NCBI RefSeq assembly: GCF_022867885.1
Contig: NZ_JALIFP010000034.1
Location: 1 to 44,888, forward strand
Source of the DNA: Lederbergia sp. NSJ-179
GTDB taxonomy: Bacteria; Bacillota; Bacilli; Bacillales; Bacillaceae_C
Length of the DNA stretch: 44,888 bases
Reading direction: 5' to 3'
Of the stretch, positions 8,010-16,761 are shown in pieces (position 1 is the stretch's first letter; each line of letters opens with the position of its first letter). The translations under genes and the position numbers were made by a program. A model generated the notes under the pieces. It made no database searches, had not been told where the DNA came from, and was given only the letters and a program-made list of their open reading frames with translations.

Positions 8010-8621
8010 ATGGGAAATCAATTACGGAGACCATTGGGTCGACCTAAAAAAGTAGCGAATGAATTAACTACAAATGATAAAATTTTATTTTTGGCCACTG
8101 AACTATTTTTAGATAAAGGTTATACCAACGTTTCTATGGATGATGTCGCCAAATACTGCAATGTAACGAGAGCGACGGTTTATTACTACTACAAAACAAA
8201 AAACGATTTATTCACTGAGGCAATGGTTCAATTAATGGTACGCATCAAACAACAAATTATTCGTATTTTATCAACTGAAGAACCATTACGTTTTCGATTA
8301 TTTAAACTTGCAAAAGCACATATTGAGGCAACGGTAGATATGGACATTAATGCATTTATGAAAGAAGCTAAAATTGCCTTATCCCTTGAACAATTACGTT
8401 TAATGGAAATATCGGAAAATGAAATGTATTTTGCATTAGAACAAGCTTTACAAGCAGAAATGAATAAAGGAAATATTCCTAAAAGTAATGCCCGTCTTCA
8501 ATCGATTTCTTTTGTAGCTTTATTAACAGCAGGAAAAAAACTTGAATATGAACAAGATTTAGAAGGCTTAGTGAATGAAATTTTAGATTTATTTTGGTAT
8601 GGAATTTCATCAAAGGAATAA
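8010..8621 (+). CDS. TetR/AcrR family transcriptional regulator
   Basis: About 203 residues. The N-terminal helix-turn-helix domain is clear at residues 25-70: ATELFLDKGYTNVSMDDVA, then KYCNVTRATVYYYYKTKNDLF, the TetR recognition helix and its aromatic-rich end. The rest is the all-helical ligand-binding and dimerisation domain, too variable to suggest a ligand. A basic, low-complexity tail before the HTH (RRPLGRPKK) may contact the minor groove. It is divergent from the MMPL exporter and probably represses both genes through the palindrome between them. The start has GAAGG seven bases upstream. Confidence 0.88.
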   Translation: MGNQLRRPLGRPKKVANELTTNDKILFLATELFLDKGYTNVSMDDVAKYCNVTRATVYYYYKTKNDLFTEAMVQLMVRIKQQIIRILSTEEPLRFRLFKLAKAHIEATVDMDINAFMKEAKIALSLEQLRLMEISENEMYFALEQALQAEMNKGNIPKSNARLQSISFVALLTAGKKLEYEQDLEGLVNEILDLFWYGISSKE

Positions 8622-9051
8622 CATACAAATATATCAATAAAACTGAATAGTTAAAGAGGTGCCCCATTTAAGTCGGACAGGGAGTGTAAATTATTTTGTG
8701 TAATTGGAAGCAGGTTCGAGGACACTGAGTATTCTATAACTGAGGAGAACAGTTTTAACGCGGTTAGTGAAAGATAGTGTTTTTCATTCCAGATGAGCCA
8801 ATGCTTTCTCTTTTTTAGGTATGTTCAAATAAATAACTAGTCAATTTATGGAAAAAGCTAAAAAAATACCCTTTGGTTATCTTTTAATGATAAGTGACAA
8901 AACATAAATTCATGGTTAAAAACAAAGGAATTTTTCATGAGAAGTTTTTTGAATACGCTATCTTAAAGAAGAAGGAATTGATTCAAGGATTAATGATAAA
9001 CACTTTCGTAAGCCACTCACACTAAATTAAATTCCGTATTTGGAAGGAGCT
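8622..9051. other. Intergenic region with a possible IS-end scar
   Basis: About 430 bases without a recognisable gene. At 8656-8700 the sequence GTGCCCCATTTAAGTCGGACA, split across positions 8660-8680, resembles terminal repeats of IS3-family (IS150-group) elements, and the next bases (GTGTAAATTATTTTGTGTAA) resemble an IS256-type end. No transposase, second end or target duplication is visible. The 200 bases before the MoxR gene contain only short frames. Confidence 0.25.
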
Positions 9052-9915
9052 ATGTTCGTGATGGTCTTAACAGATTATAGGGAATTGAAAAAAGCTTTAG
9101 CATCCAATCAATATTATTTAGATGACTTGACATGTAAGAAACTGATTACCTATTTAACATTGGGGAAACCTATTGGGCTGAGGGGAGAACCTGGAATCGG
9201 AAAATCAGAGCTAGCTGAGCAAATGAGCCAGCTATTGAATGCAAAATTTATTGATATTGAGTGTCATAGTCAGCTTGAAGCTACGGACATCGGTGTTTCT
9301 TGGAATTCATTTAAGCAAATTGTAGATGCACAGACGAATAGATTAACTAGTGATCCGTTCAGTAAAGAGTATCTTAATCTGACACCACTCTTAGAATGCT
9401 TAAATTCTGATCAACCTGTTGTTTTAAGAATTGATGAAATTGATAAATTAAATGAAACGACATCTAATTTTTTTCTTAGATTTTTAGATAAAAAACAAAT
9501 GGTTGTACATGATTTAGCAGAAGAACCCAAATTATTGCAAGCAAAATCACCTATATACATATTTCTCACCAGTAATGAATATCAAACCTTGGACCCGGCC
9601 ATTATGCGTCGGATTGCTTGGATTGAGCTTAAGTTTCCAGAAGAAAAGAAGTTAGCAGAAATGATCTCAGCTAAAACAGACTGTGGCTATGCTATGGCAA
9701 AGCGAATTGCCTATATCGTTCATCGTCTTCGGTTATTGTCGCTAGAAAAAAATCCATCGATTGGTGAAGTCTTAGAATGGACAAATGCTCTTCTATTGGA
9801 AAATAAAGGTGCACTTACTCTCGATGCCATACAAGTGACGATTGGTCTCATTTTAAAATATCCGAAAGATGAGAAGAAAGGATGGGATGAAATATCTTCA
9901 TGGCAAGTAAATTAA
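9052..9915 (+). CDS. MoxR-type AAA+ ATPase
   Basis: A AAA+ ATPase of the MoxR group, about 287 residues. Walker A is RGEPGIGKSELAEQM, Walker B is VVLRIDEIDKL, sensor 1 is the asparagine in IFLTSNEYQTLDP, and an arginine-finger region (IMRRIAWIEL) follows. MoxR ATPases work as chaperone-like remodelers with a partner carrying a von Willebrand A domain, often activating metal or cofactor enzymes. The next gene is such a partner, overlapping by 16 bases. Start choice is uncertain: GGAAGGAG precedes ATG 9052 by only two bases, so GTG 9058 or ATG 9061 may be used. No CoxL-type oxidase or other obvious client lies nearby. Confidence 0.82.
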   Translation: MFVMVLTDYRELKKALASNQYYLDDLTCKKLITYLTLGKPIGLRGEPGIGKSELAEQMSQLLNAKFIDIECHSQLEATDIGVSWNSFKQIVDAQTNRLTSDPFSKEYLNLTPLLECLNSDQPVVLRIDEIDKLNETTSNFFLRFLDKKQMVVHDLAEEPKLLQAKSPIYIFLTSNEYQTLDPAIMRRIAWIELKFPEEKKLAEMISAKTDCGYAMAKRIAYIVHRLRLLSLEKNPSIGEVLEWTNALLLENKGALTLDAIQVTIGLILKYPKDEKKGWDEISSWQVN

Positions 9916-11237
9916 ATATCGAGTTCCTCGTTAAATGGTATAAACAACAGATGGATGGCTATTTAGAGAAAAGGCGTATGAGGATGTCTTTAGATACAAT
10001 TATTGATCATATGATATTATCTCGAGAAAGAGAGAATTCGAAAGTGAGTATTGCTCCTCAATGGGATAAGCGAATGGATTCAGCAAAAAGTACAGATCCC
10101 CCCAATAAGAAGCTGGATATTGACAGCAATGATCAAGTATATATAACGGATTTATCGGAAAGTAGATCTGAAAAAACAATAAATTCCTCAGATTCATCTG
10201 ACGGGGAATATGGAGAATTTATAGATGAATTAAGCGATTATCATTTTTATGAGTCTTTAGATGAATTATTAACTAAAGAGAGAAATCATCCTTGTCAAAT
10301 AAACACCGAATCGATCTATAATAAGAAACAATATCAAACTACTTCAGTCCAATCGATAGAATCAAGCCTAGAAAATAATATTGAACAACTAGATGATCAG
10401 GGGATAGAGGAACTGAAATATATTTTTCGAAGATTAGTCAAAAATAATTCGAGCCTAGCGTTCAAATCACAGCAAATTGTTAAAAAAAGACGATATAAGA
10501 ATATTGATGCGAAAAGAACTGTGAGAAAAATAGCAAAAGCTGGTGGTCTATTTAATGGGTTTAGTTATAAAGATAGCCCCTCCCTGTCCTCTCATAGAGA
10601 TAAACCACTTGAATTATTAATTATTGGTGATGTATCAGGCTCAATGGGAAAGTATGTAGCCATTACTTTATATATTATTTCTTGCTTGGAAGAAGTAGCG
10701 TCGATTGTTACATATATTTTTTCGGATCTTCCAACCTATATAAGTGCTTTGGTTAATAAGGGATCATTTAGAGAGATGTATGAAGAAATGAAAAATCAGG
10801 CAAATTCATGGGAGAATGGAACAAGAATATCGCTAGCATTAAAAAATGTACGTATGGAAAAAGCATATTCCAAAGAAACGATCGTGCTTTTAATTACCGA
10901 TGGGGGGATTAGTCTTGTTGGCAATGATTGGGAGGATACAGTGAAAGAATTAATTGAATTAAAAGAGGAAGTAGATAGGATGGTTCTTGTGACCCCAAAT
11001 TCTGAACTAGTGAGTGATGGGCCAGAGTGTGAAAAAAAGTTATGGGATGTCGAGCATTTCCCTAGACAGGGTAATGATTTATTGAGTCCAGAACTGCAAA
11101 AAATTGCAAGATATGGATTGTTGACTAGATATCATGATCAAATCATCGAATGTAAAACAGCGCAGGATATTACATCACTAATCGAACAAATATTGACTGG
11201 TTATAGAAGAAAAGAATCGGAATTCATCCTACATTGA
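9900..11237 (+). CDS. VWA-domain (CoxE-like) partner of MoxR ATPase
   Basis: A 445-residue protein. The N-terminal part (about 1-190) is charged, acidic and rich in serine and aspartate, probably disordered. The C-terminal half is a von Willebrand A domain with a MIDAS motif D-V-S-G-S in LLIIGDVSGSMGKY and the downstream LLITDGG strand, placing it among CoxE/YehP-like VWA proteins that pair with MoxR ATPases. It starts inside the end of the ATPase gene, showing translational coupling. Its last codons (ESEFILH) overlap, in another frame, the start of a GNAT remnant, so the natural C terminus may have been changed by the deletion that produced that remnant. Function of the pair is unknown. Confidence 0.75.
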   Translation: MASKLNIEFLVKWYKQQMDGYLEKRRMRMSLDTIIDHMILSRERENSKVSIAPQWDKRMDSAKSTDPPNKKLDIDSNDQVYITDLSESRSEKTINSSDSSDGEYGEFIDELSDYHFYESLDELLTKERNHPCQINTESIYNKKQYQTTSVQSIESSLENNIEQLDDQGIEELKYIFRRLVKNNSSLAFKSQQIVKKRRYKNIDAKRTVRKIAKAGGLFNGFSYKDSPSLSSHRDKPLELLIIGDVSGSMGKYVAITLYIISCLEEVASIVTYIFSDLPTYISALVNKGSFREMYEEMKNQANSWENGTRISLALKNVRMEKAYSKETIVLLITDGGISLVGNDWEDTVKELIELKEEVDRMVLVTPNSELVSDGPECEKKLWDVEHFPRQGNDLLSPELQKIARYGLLTRYHDQIIECKTAQDITSLIEQILTGYRRKESEFILH

Positions 11238-11427
11238 AAAAGGCAAAAGAGATGGGGGTCACTCCATCATTGTTTTAGGGCATAAAGACTATTATCCAAG
11301 GTTTGGCTTTAAACCAGCTAGTTTATGGAATATACCAGCTCCATTTGAGGTGCCGGATGAAGTAGTTAACGAGAATTCCTTAGTAAAAATGCCAGATGTT
11401 GTCCAATATTCAAAAAGTGGCAAGTAA
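11229..11427 (+). pseudogene. GNAT acetyltransferase C-terminal remnant, frameshifted
   Basis: Two frames together give PTLKKAKEMG followed by GHSIIVLGHKDYYPRFGFKP and then ASLWNIPAPFEVPDE. This is the C-terminal half of a GNAT of the type annotated as predicted N-acetyltransferase YhbS, with the typical VLGH-x-x-YYPRFGF block. The frame changes within the G run at 11254-11258: one more G would restore EMGGHSII. The N-terminal half and acetyl-CoA-binding loop are missing. It lies directly on the end of the VWA gene. A weak hairpin with a T run follows at about 11440-11494. Confidence 0.65.
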
Positions 11428-11557
11428 TGACATCCAACTGAAAAAGGTTCCCCTGGAAATCGTGTGATCAGGTTTTCTATGGGTAGCCTTTTTTTAATGG
11501 GTTAATTCCTGAAAAAATAAGGGTATTGTAATGATAAACTTCGAGAGGAGGATCTAT

Positions 11558-12694
11558 GTGATTGAGACATATCTTGATAGAAAAAAATCTGAAATGATTG
11601 ACCTTTTGGAACTGCTCGTTAATACAGATAGCGGTTCTTACGATAAAGAAGGCGTCGATATTGTCGGAACCATTCTAAAAGAGAATTTTGAGAACACAGG
11701 TATGCATGTAAAGGTGCATCGGGAGAAAAAGTTGGGGAATCATCTGGAAGTAAAAGCTCCAGGTAGCGATCCGAAGATTCTGATCATCGCTCATATGGAT
11801 ACCGTCTTTCCAAAGGGAGAAGCGAAAGAACGCCCGTTTAAGGTGATAGGAGATAAAGCTTTCGGACCTGGTGTGAATGATGAAAAAGCAAGCCATGTCC
11901 AAGTTTTATATGCCCTGAAGGCGTTAAAGGAAAGTGGATCAGAAGCATATAAAAATATACATGTTATTTTTAACAGTGATGAGGAAGTCGGTTCACCCAC
12001 CTCAAAGCCATTGATTAAACACGCTGCAGAAGATAAGCAATATTCATTAGTCGTGGAATGTGCCCGCCCAAACGGTGGTGTTGTGACCGAGCGAAAAGGA
12101 GTCGGAAATTTTTTACTGACTGTAAAAGGAAAAAGCGCCCATGCTGGAGTGGAACCGGAAAGAGGGCGGAGTGCCATTGAGGAAATCTCGCATAAGATCT
12201 TAAAACTTCAAAAGTTAAATAATTATGAAGAAGGGTTGAGTGTAAACGTAGGGTTAGTCAGTGGCGGAACCTCAAGTAACACGGTGCCACCGAATGCAGT
12301 AGCTGAAATCGATGTTCGGATGAAAGACGAGGAACAGGCTGGTGAGCTAACAAAGGAAATGACGAAAATAGCCCAGGGAGAATATGTACTAGGAACGACT
12401 ACGGAATTAAGAGGAAGTATTAGCAGACCACCGATGGAAAAAACGGAACAAACGAAGCAACTGGTAAAAGTGATTCAAGAAGCGGGAGACGAGCTTGGAA
12501 TGTCGATCCATGAGTTGAGCTCAGGCGGGGGATCTGACGCTGCTTTTACGGCAGTGGAAGATATTCCAACGGTGGATGGAATGGGACCCATGGGAGAATT
12601 CTCTCACAGTGAAACAGATGAATATACGGACTTAGAGACTTTCCCACAACATACAGCATTGTTGGCGAAAACGATTGAAAAGTTAAGCAAGTAA
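11558..12694 (+). CDS. M20 family metallopeptidase (carboxypeptidase G2-like)
   Basis: A zinc exopeptidase of about 378 residues. With the GTG start, the metal ligands appear as H79 and D81 in IIAHMDTVFP, D108 in GVNDEKA (where relatives often have DMKG), and the catalytic glutamate pair at 142-143 in NSDEEVGSP. The dimerisation lid begins near SAHAGVEPERGRSA. The late SSGGGSDAAF segment is typical of glutamate carboxypeptidase/CPG2-like members, which release C-terminal glutamate from peptides or folates. GTG 11558 is chosen because GGAGG lies six bases upstream. The next gene is a gamma-glutamyltransferase 86 bases downstream, suggesting a pair that salvages gamma-glutamyl compounds; that link is inferred. 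Confidence 0.85.
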   Translation: MIETYLDRKKSEMIDLLELLVNTDSGSYDKEGVDIVGTILKENFENTGMHVKVHREKKLGNHLEVKAPGSDPKILIIAHMDTVFPKGEAKERPFKVIGDKAFGPGVNDEKASHVQVLYALKALKESGSEAYKNIHVIFNSDEEVGSPTSKPLIKHAAEDKQYSLVVECARPNGGVVTERKGVGNFLLTVKGKSAHAGVEPERGRSAIEEISHKILKLQKLNNYEEGLSVNVGLVSGGTSSNTVPPNAVAEIDVRMKDEEQAGELTKEMTKIAQGEYVLGTTTELRGSISRPPMEKTEQTKQLVKVIQEAGDELGMSIHELSSGGGSDAAFTAVEDIPTVDGMGPMGEFSHSETDEYTDLETFPQHTALLAKTIEKLSK

Positions 12695-12780
12695 CAAAGC
12701 TTCTGCAGCTCTCCCGTCTCCCCGACTGTAATCCAAAATCATAACAAATGGAAAAATGGAAAAACAAGGAGGAAACGGCT

Positions 12781-14487
12781 TTGAACACACGAGAGATTTT
12801 TCTGAATCAAAAAATACCAGACATAAACAGGGAAGAGCAAAGGGCCATTGGGGACTTTGGAATGACTGCCAGTGCCACGAAGCAATCATCGGAAATCGGG
12901 GCACAAGTATTAAAGAATGGGGGAAACGCGGTTGATGCCATCGTTGCGATGCAGTTCGCCCTCGCAGTGTCGGAGCCTTTTAATACCGGATTAGGGGCAA
13001 GTGGTTTCCTGCTTGTATATAACCAGTATTCTGGTAAGACAAAAGTGATAAATGGCCATTCAAAGGCGCCTGACCAATTAACATCCGACATGTGCCGAAA
13101 TGAAAAAGGTGAGCCTATTCCTTTTTCTGAACGTACCATAAACGCAAATTTTATCGGGATTCCGGGGATTTTGAAAGCAATGGAAACGGCCTTTAACACT
13201 TATGGAACAATGCCGTTAGACCGATTGATTGAGCCGTCCGTACAATTGGCAGAAGAAGGAATGGAAGTGAACTGGTTGTGGGATATGGCATTGAAAATGT
13301 ATGGAGACCGCGTTGGAACGACGGCGAAGTCTTTTTTCTTTCCTGATAATGTACCGCTTGTCAAGGGGGAAATCGTGAAAAACAAGGAATTAGCGCACAC
13401 CTTAAGAATTATACAAGAAAAAGGGATAGACGCCTTTTACCATGGGGAAATCGGCGATGCCATCATTCAATTGATTAACAACGAAAATGGATGCATGTCA
13501 AAGGAAGACCTGCAAGGCTATGAATCCAAAATACAGGAACCCATATTAGGCAGCTACAAAGATTTTCACATTGTGACCCCCAGTCCACCGAATGGGGCAG
13601 GCGTTTCACTGCTGCAACTATTGAAAATCCTTGAAAAAGTAAAGATTGAACAATATCCTGTAAATTCATGGGAGAAGCATTATTTGCTTGCAGAAGCCAT
13701 GAGAATTGTATTTACAGACAAGCTTACCTATATGGGGGATCCTGACTTTACTCATATTCCGGTAGAAGGGTTACTTCACCCAGAGTACATTGCCGAGCGG
13801 GTGAAGCTCATTAATTTTGAAGGACTAAACCAGGGAGTGGATTTCGGGAATCCTTGGAAATATGATAAAAAAGGCGTTCAATCCGAAGACAGCTTGCATC
13901 GAGAATTGCAAGGTGGGGAGACGACACATTTCACAGCCGTTGACAGTTGGGGGAATATTGCTGTGTGTACATCCTCCCTGGAACACTACTTTGGCTCAGG
14001 GATCATGGTACCGGGTTATGGTTTTCTACTAAATAACGATTTAACTGATTTTTATCCTACCGAGGAAAGTGTAAACGATCTGCAAGCTAATAAATATCCT
14101 GTAAGTTCAAAATGTCCAACTATTATTTTTAAAGACGAAAAACCTTTCATGACGCTTGGTTCTCCAGGTGGACCGACGATCGTTGCTTCTGTGGCTCAAG
14201 TTATCCTACATGTCATTGACTATAAAATGGATTTAAAAGAAGCGATTGAACAACCGCGTATTTATAATAGCACCGCTCCAACCATTCTATGTGATGGGAG
14301 CCTGAACGAGGAAGTGAAATCCAAATTAAGTAGCATCGGATTTGAGATAATAGGGACAGATATTGCGATCGGGAATGTACAGGCTGTATTAATGGATCAG
14401 GAGAAGAATATCATGTACGGGGCTGCTGATTCGTCCCGTCCCGGAGTGGCAATCGGCATTTTCAAAGAAAATAATGAGGGATATTAA
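12781..14487 (+). CDS. Gamma-glutamyltransferase family protein
   Basis: An Ntn-hydrolase of about 568 residues that should be made as a proenzyme and cut itself into large and small subunits. The expected nucleophile is Thr381 in TTHFTAVDSWGN, directly matching the TTHYSVVD start of the small subunit of known enzymes. Substrate-binding GSPGGPTI follows later. The reaction is hydrolysis or transfer of gamma-glutamyl groups, as from glutathione or poly-gamma-glutamate. No signal peptide is seen, so it may act in the cytoplasm, unlike secreted Ggt of B. subtilis. The TTG start is supported by AAGGAGG eight bases upstream. The preceding gene encodes an M20 peptidase and is probably in the same transcript, which ends at a strong terminator. 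Confidence 0.87.
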   Translation: MNTREIFLNQKIPDINREEQRAIGDFGMTASATKQSSEIGAQVLKNGGNAVDAIVAMQFALAVSEPFNTGLGASGFLLVYNQYSGKTKVINGHSKAPDQLTSDMCRNEKGEPIPFSERTINANFIGIPGILKAMETAFNTYGTMPLDRLIEPSVQLAEEGMEVNWLWDMALKMYGDRVGTTAKSFFFPDNVPLVKGEIVKNKELAHTLRIIQEKGIDAFYHGEIGDAIIQLINNENGCMSKEDLQGYESKIQEPILGSYKDFHIVTPSPPNGAGVSLLQLLKILEKVKIEQYPVNSWEKHYLLAEAMRIVFTDKLTYMGDPDFTHIPVEGLLHPEYIAERVKLINFEGLNQGVDFGNPWKYDKKGVQSEDSLHRELQGGETTHFTAVDSWGNIAVCTSSLEHYFGSGIMVPGYGFLLNNDLTDFYPTEESVNDLQANKYPVSSKCPTIIFKDEKPFMTLGSPGGPTIVASVAQVILHVIDYKMDLKEAIEQPRIYNSTAPTILCDGSLNEEVKSKLSSIGFEIIGTDIAIGNVQAVLMDQEKNIMYGAADSSRPGVAIGIFKENNEGY

Positions 14488-14505
14488 AGTGTTTTTTGAG
14501 TACGC

Positions 14506-14542
14506 AAACTGAAGGGAAAAACGATTTCCTTTCAGTTTTTTA
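14506..14542 (+). terminator. Intrinsic terminator after gamma-glutamyltransferase
   Basis: AAACTGAAGGGAAA and TTTCCTTTCAGTTT form a 14-bp stem with one G-U pair around a five-base loop, followed by a T run. This is a textbook intrinsic terminator placed 19 bases after the stop. Confidence 0.85.
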
Positions 14543-14810
14543 TTATATTCTATATTTTAATAGGATTAATATTATTTCGGATTGGCGGCATCTAAAGAAT
14601 AATTTTAAAAGTAAGAGAATTTTATATACAAACGGAGGAGGATAAGTTTAAAATTGTACAAGCAGATGTCTGAAATTTTCTTTTGAGGTTTCTAATGAGG
14701 CATCATGGCCATTCAGTTGCGTGAACAGTAGGGTGGAAATGAAATTAAAAATATGGTTATATAAAAAAGTGTAAAAGCCAAAGAGAAAAAAGTCGGAAAG
14801 AGGAAATGAA

Positions 14811-15686
14811 ATGAGTGCAATCACGGAGCAAAAAAGAAATAATAAACTTAAAAAGGTATTACGAGCCATATCCGTTATGATTGGGGCCTTTATCACCGCC
14901 TATGGACTAGAGGCGATATTAATTCCAAACAACGTATCAGATGGTGGCGTGACTGGTTTGAGTATCGTTGGTTCCCAATTAATTGGGTTGCCTCTAGGAC
15001 TTCTAATTGCGGTATTAAATATTCCATTCATATTTTTAGGATATAAACAAATTGGAAAAAGTTTTGCGATCTATTCTGTTATTGGGATTGTTTCACTTGC
15101 ATATGGGACAAGCATTATGCACCATATTCCGACCATTATTCAAGGAGATACGTTGTTAGTAACCGTGATTGGAGGTATTATCATTGGTTTTGGCATGGGG
15201 TTAGCATTACGAAATGGCGGTGCATTAGATGGAATTGATATGTTAGCCGTATTACTGGCTCGAAAACTGCCTTTTGGAACAAGTGATCTTATTCTATTTC
15301 TAAATTTGTTTGTGTTTATAGTGGTGTCAACCGTCTTTGGTCTTCAAGGGGCTTTCTTATCGGGAATCGCTTATTTTATTGCCTCTAAAGTGATCCACCT
15401 TGTTGAAGAAGGTTTAAGTGGTTCTAAAACCTTTAAAATTATTACCAATCAACCTGAATTAATGGTGGAAACCATTCGTGACCGCTTAGGTCGTAGTGCA
15501 ACATATAACCTAGTTGAAGGCGGTTATTCAAATGAACAATTTAAAGAAATCACGTGTGTCATAAACCGGTTAGAGGACAGTAAAATGAAGGAAATCATTT
15601 ATGAAATTGACAAATCTGCCTTTGTTGCTGTATATGATGTGTCAGAAGTGAGAGGCGGTAACTTCAAAAAGCATGATATTCATTAG
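14811..15686 (+). CDS. YitT family membrane protein (DUF161/DUF2179)
   Basis: A 291-residue integral membrane protein. The first 190 residues carry about five hydrophobic helices with the family's PNNVSDGGVTGLS and GGALDGIDMLAVLLARK segments. The last 80 residues form the soluble DUF2179 domain, recognisable by RSATYNLVEGGYSNEQFKEI with the G-Y/G-Y-S core. Bacillus genomes encode several paralogues (YitT, YvjA, YqfU, YpjC) of unknown transport function. The ATG has AGAGGA upstream at good spacing. The region before it (14543-14810) has an orphan GGAGGAGG at about 14633 with no usable start codon, perhaps a lost gene. No obvious operon partner. Confidence 0.85.
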   Translation: MSAITEQKRNNKLKKVLRAISVMIGAFITAYGLEAILIPNNVSDGGVTGLSIVGSQLIGLPLGLLIAVLNIPFIFLGYKQIGKSFAIYSVIGIVSLAYGTSIMHHIPTIIQGDTLLVTVIGGIIIGFGMGLALRNGGALDGIDMLAVLLARKLPFGTSDLILFLNLFVFIVVSTVFGLQGAFLSGIAYFIASKVIHLVEEGLSGSKTFKIITNQPELMVETIRDRLGRSATYNLVEGGYSNEQFKEITCVINRLEDSKMKEIIYEIDKSAFVAVYDVSEVRGGNFKKHDIH

Positions 15687-15839
15687 TAAAAAGATAGAAA
15701 AGGCTTTGATTTTCTACTCTTGTCGGGACCGCTTCTAAAGTAGCTAAACAAGTAGGAAGCTAACGTAAAACGAAAATTGCACCTGCAAAAGGGTGTCTGA
15801 ATAGGGATGGGGAAATGAATTCTTGCTAAGGAGAAGTGT

Positions 15840-16304
15840 ATGAATTGTAAGAATGTATTGCATCAAATCGAGATCGCTGTGGAAACGATTATGAAAATAA
15901 CTGGAATGTTAGCGGAAGAAGATTTACAGAAAAGACCGACGCCCGATAAACATTCTATCGGAGAGCTATTAGAACATTTAGCCGTAATCTGTGAAGCGGA
16001 CAGGCGTATTGCAAATGAAGCCCCAAAAGAAGAAATGGATGAGTTTTATGCAGAAGTTTCTTATAAAACACTCATTGCAATACAGACAGGCTTACTTACA
16101 AATTTTAAAGCATTAAAACATTATTATATGAATTTGTCTGAGGAAGAGCTCCAATGTAAGACTACTTCATATTGGGAGGTGACTTACACCAGATATGAGT
16201 GGCTGTTACAGATCTTAGCCCACATTTATCACCATAGGGGACAATTACATGCTATGCTTGTACACTGTTATAATAAAGATCCTAAAATCTTGATGTTTGA
16301 ATAA
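15840..16304 (+). CDS. DinB-family four-helix metalloprotein
   Basis: A 154-residue helical protein of the DinB/YfiT superfamily. The three metal-binding histidines are visible in family positions: one in the second helix (SIGELLEHLAVI) and two in the last (ILAHIYHHRGQLHAM). Members often act as metal-dependent thiol or small-molecule transferases; others have unknown roles. The RBS AAGGAGAAG lies seven bases before the ATG. It is probably monocistronic: a long repeat array follows its stop. No DNA-damage box is apparent upstream. Confidence 0.75.
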   Translation: MNCKNVLHQIEIAVETIMKITGMLAEEDLQKRPTPDKHSIGELLEHLAVICEADRRIANEAPKEEMDEFYAEVSYKTLIAIQTGLLTNFKALKHYYMNLSEEELQCKTTSYWEVTYTRYEWLLQILAHIYHHRGQLHAMLVHCYNKDPKILMFE

Positions 16305-16377
16305 AGCTTCTTCAACATTTATTTTTAAAACAGCAAAATCCAGGAAAAGTCATTTCAAAAGACATCACTTTTTCTTA

Positions 16378-16598
16378 TTGGATCTACGTTTTTCCGTCAA
16401 CATCGCTTTTTCGTAGATCCAACCGTCAATTGGATCTATGTTTTTATGGAATCACCGTCTTTTCGTAGATCCAACCACCTTTTGGATCTATGTTTTTCCG
16501 TCAACATCGCCTTTTCATCGATCCAACCGTCAATTGGATCTACGTTTTTATGGAACCACCGCTATTTCGCAGATTGAAGTACCTTTTGGATCTATGTT
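16378..16598. repeat. 52-bp-period array of inverted GGATCTA repeats (five units)
   Basis: TGGATCTAYG occurs at 16379, 16431, 16483, 16535 and 16587, exactly 52 bp apart each time. Between these, the reverse-orientation element (CGTAGATCCAACC or decayed forms) occurs at 16412, 16464, 16516 and 16568, also exactly 52 bp apart. Units alternate in their filler (CCGTCAACATCGC versus ATGGAATCACCG), giving a 104-bp higher-order period. Each unit can fold into a hairpin. It fills the gap between the dinB-like gene and the next gene. Confidence 0.9.
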
Positions 16599-16761
16599 TT
16601 CCAGGGAAAAGGGGTAGGCTTACGGATATATTAATATGGTTCATGAATTTTATAATTCAATAGGATTTTTATTTTTTTTTCAGTATGGCTCTTTATTGTT
16701 ATTTAACTATAGGTAGTTTAAATATGCGTTTGCCCTAAAAATAGAATTGGAGGAAAGAAAA

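Noticed and set aside
11791-12177. 128-codon minus-strand frame inside the M20 gene
   Set aside because: Shadow frame; the plus strand carries the full metal-ligand pattern.
12807-13199. Long minus-strand frame inside the gamma-glutamyltransferase gene
   Set aside because: Shadow of a conserved coding region; no ribosome binding site and no family motifs.
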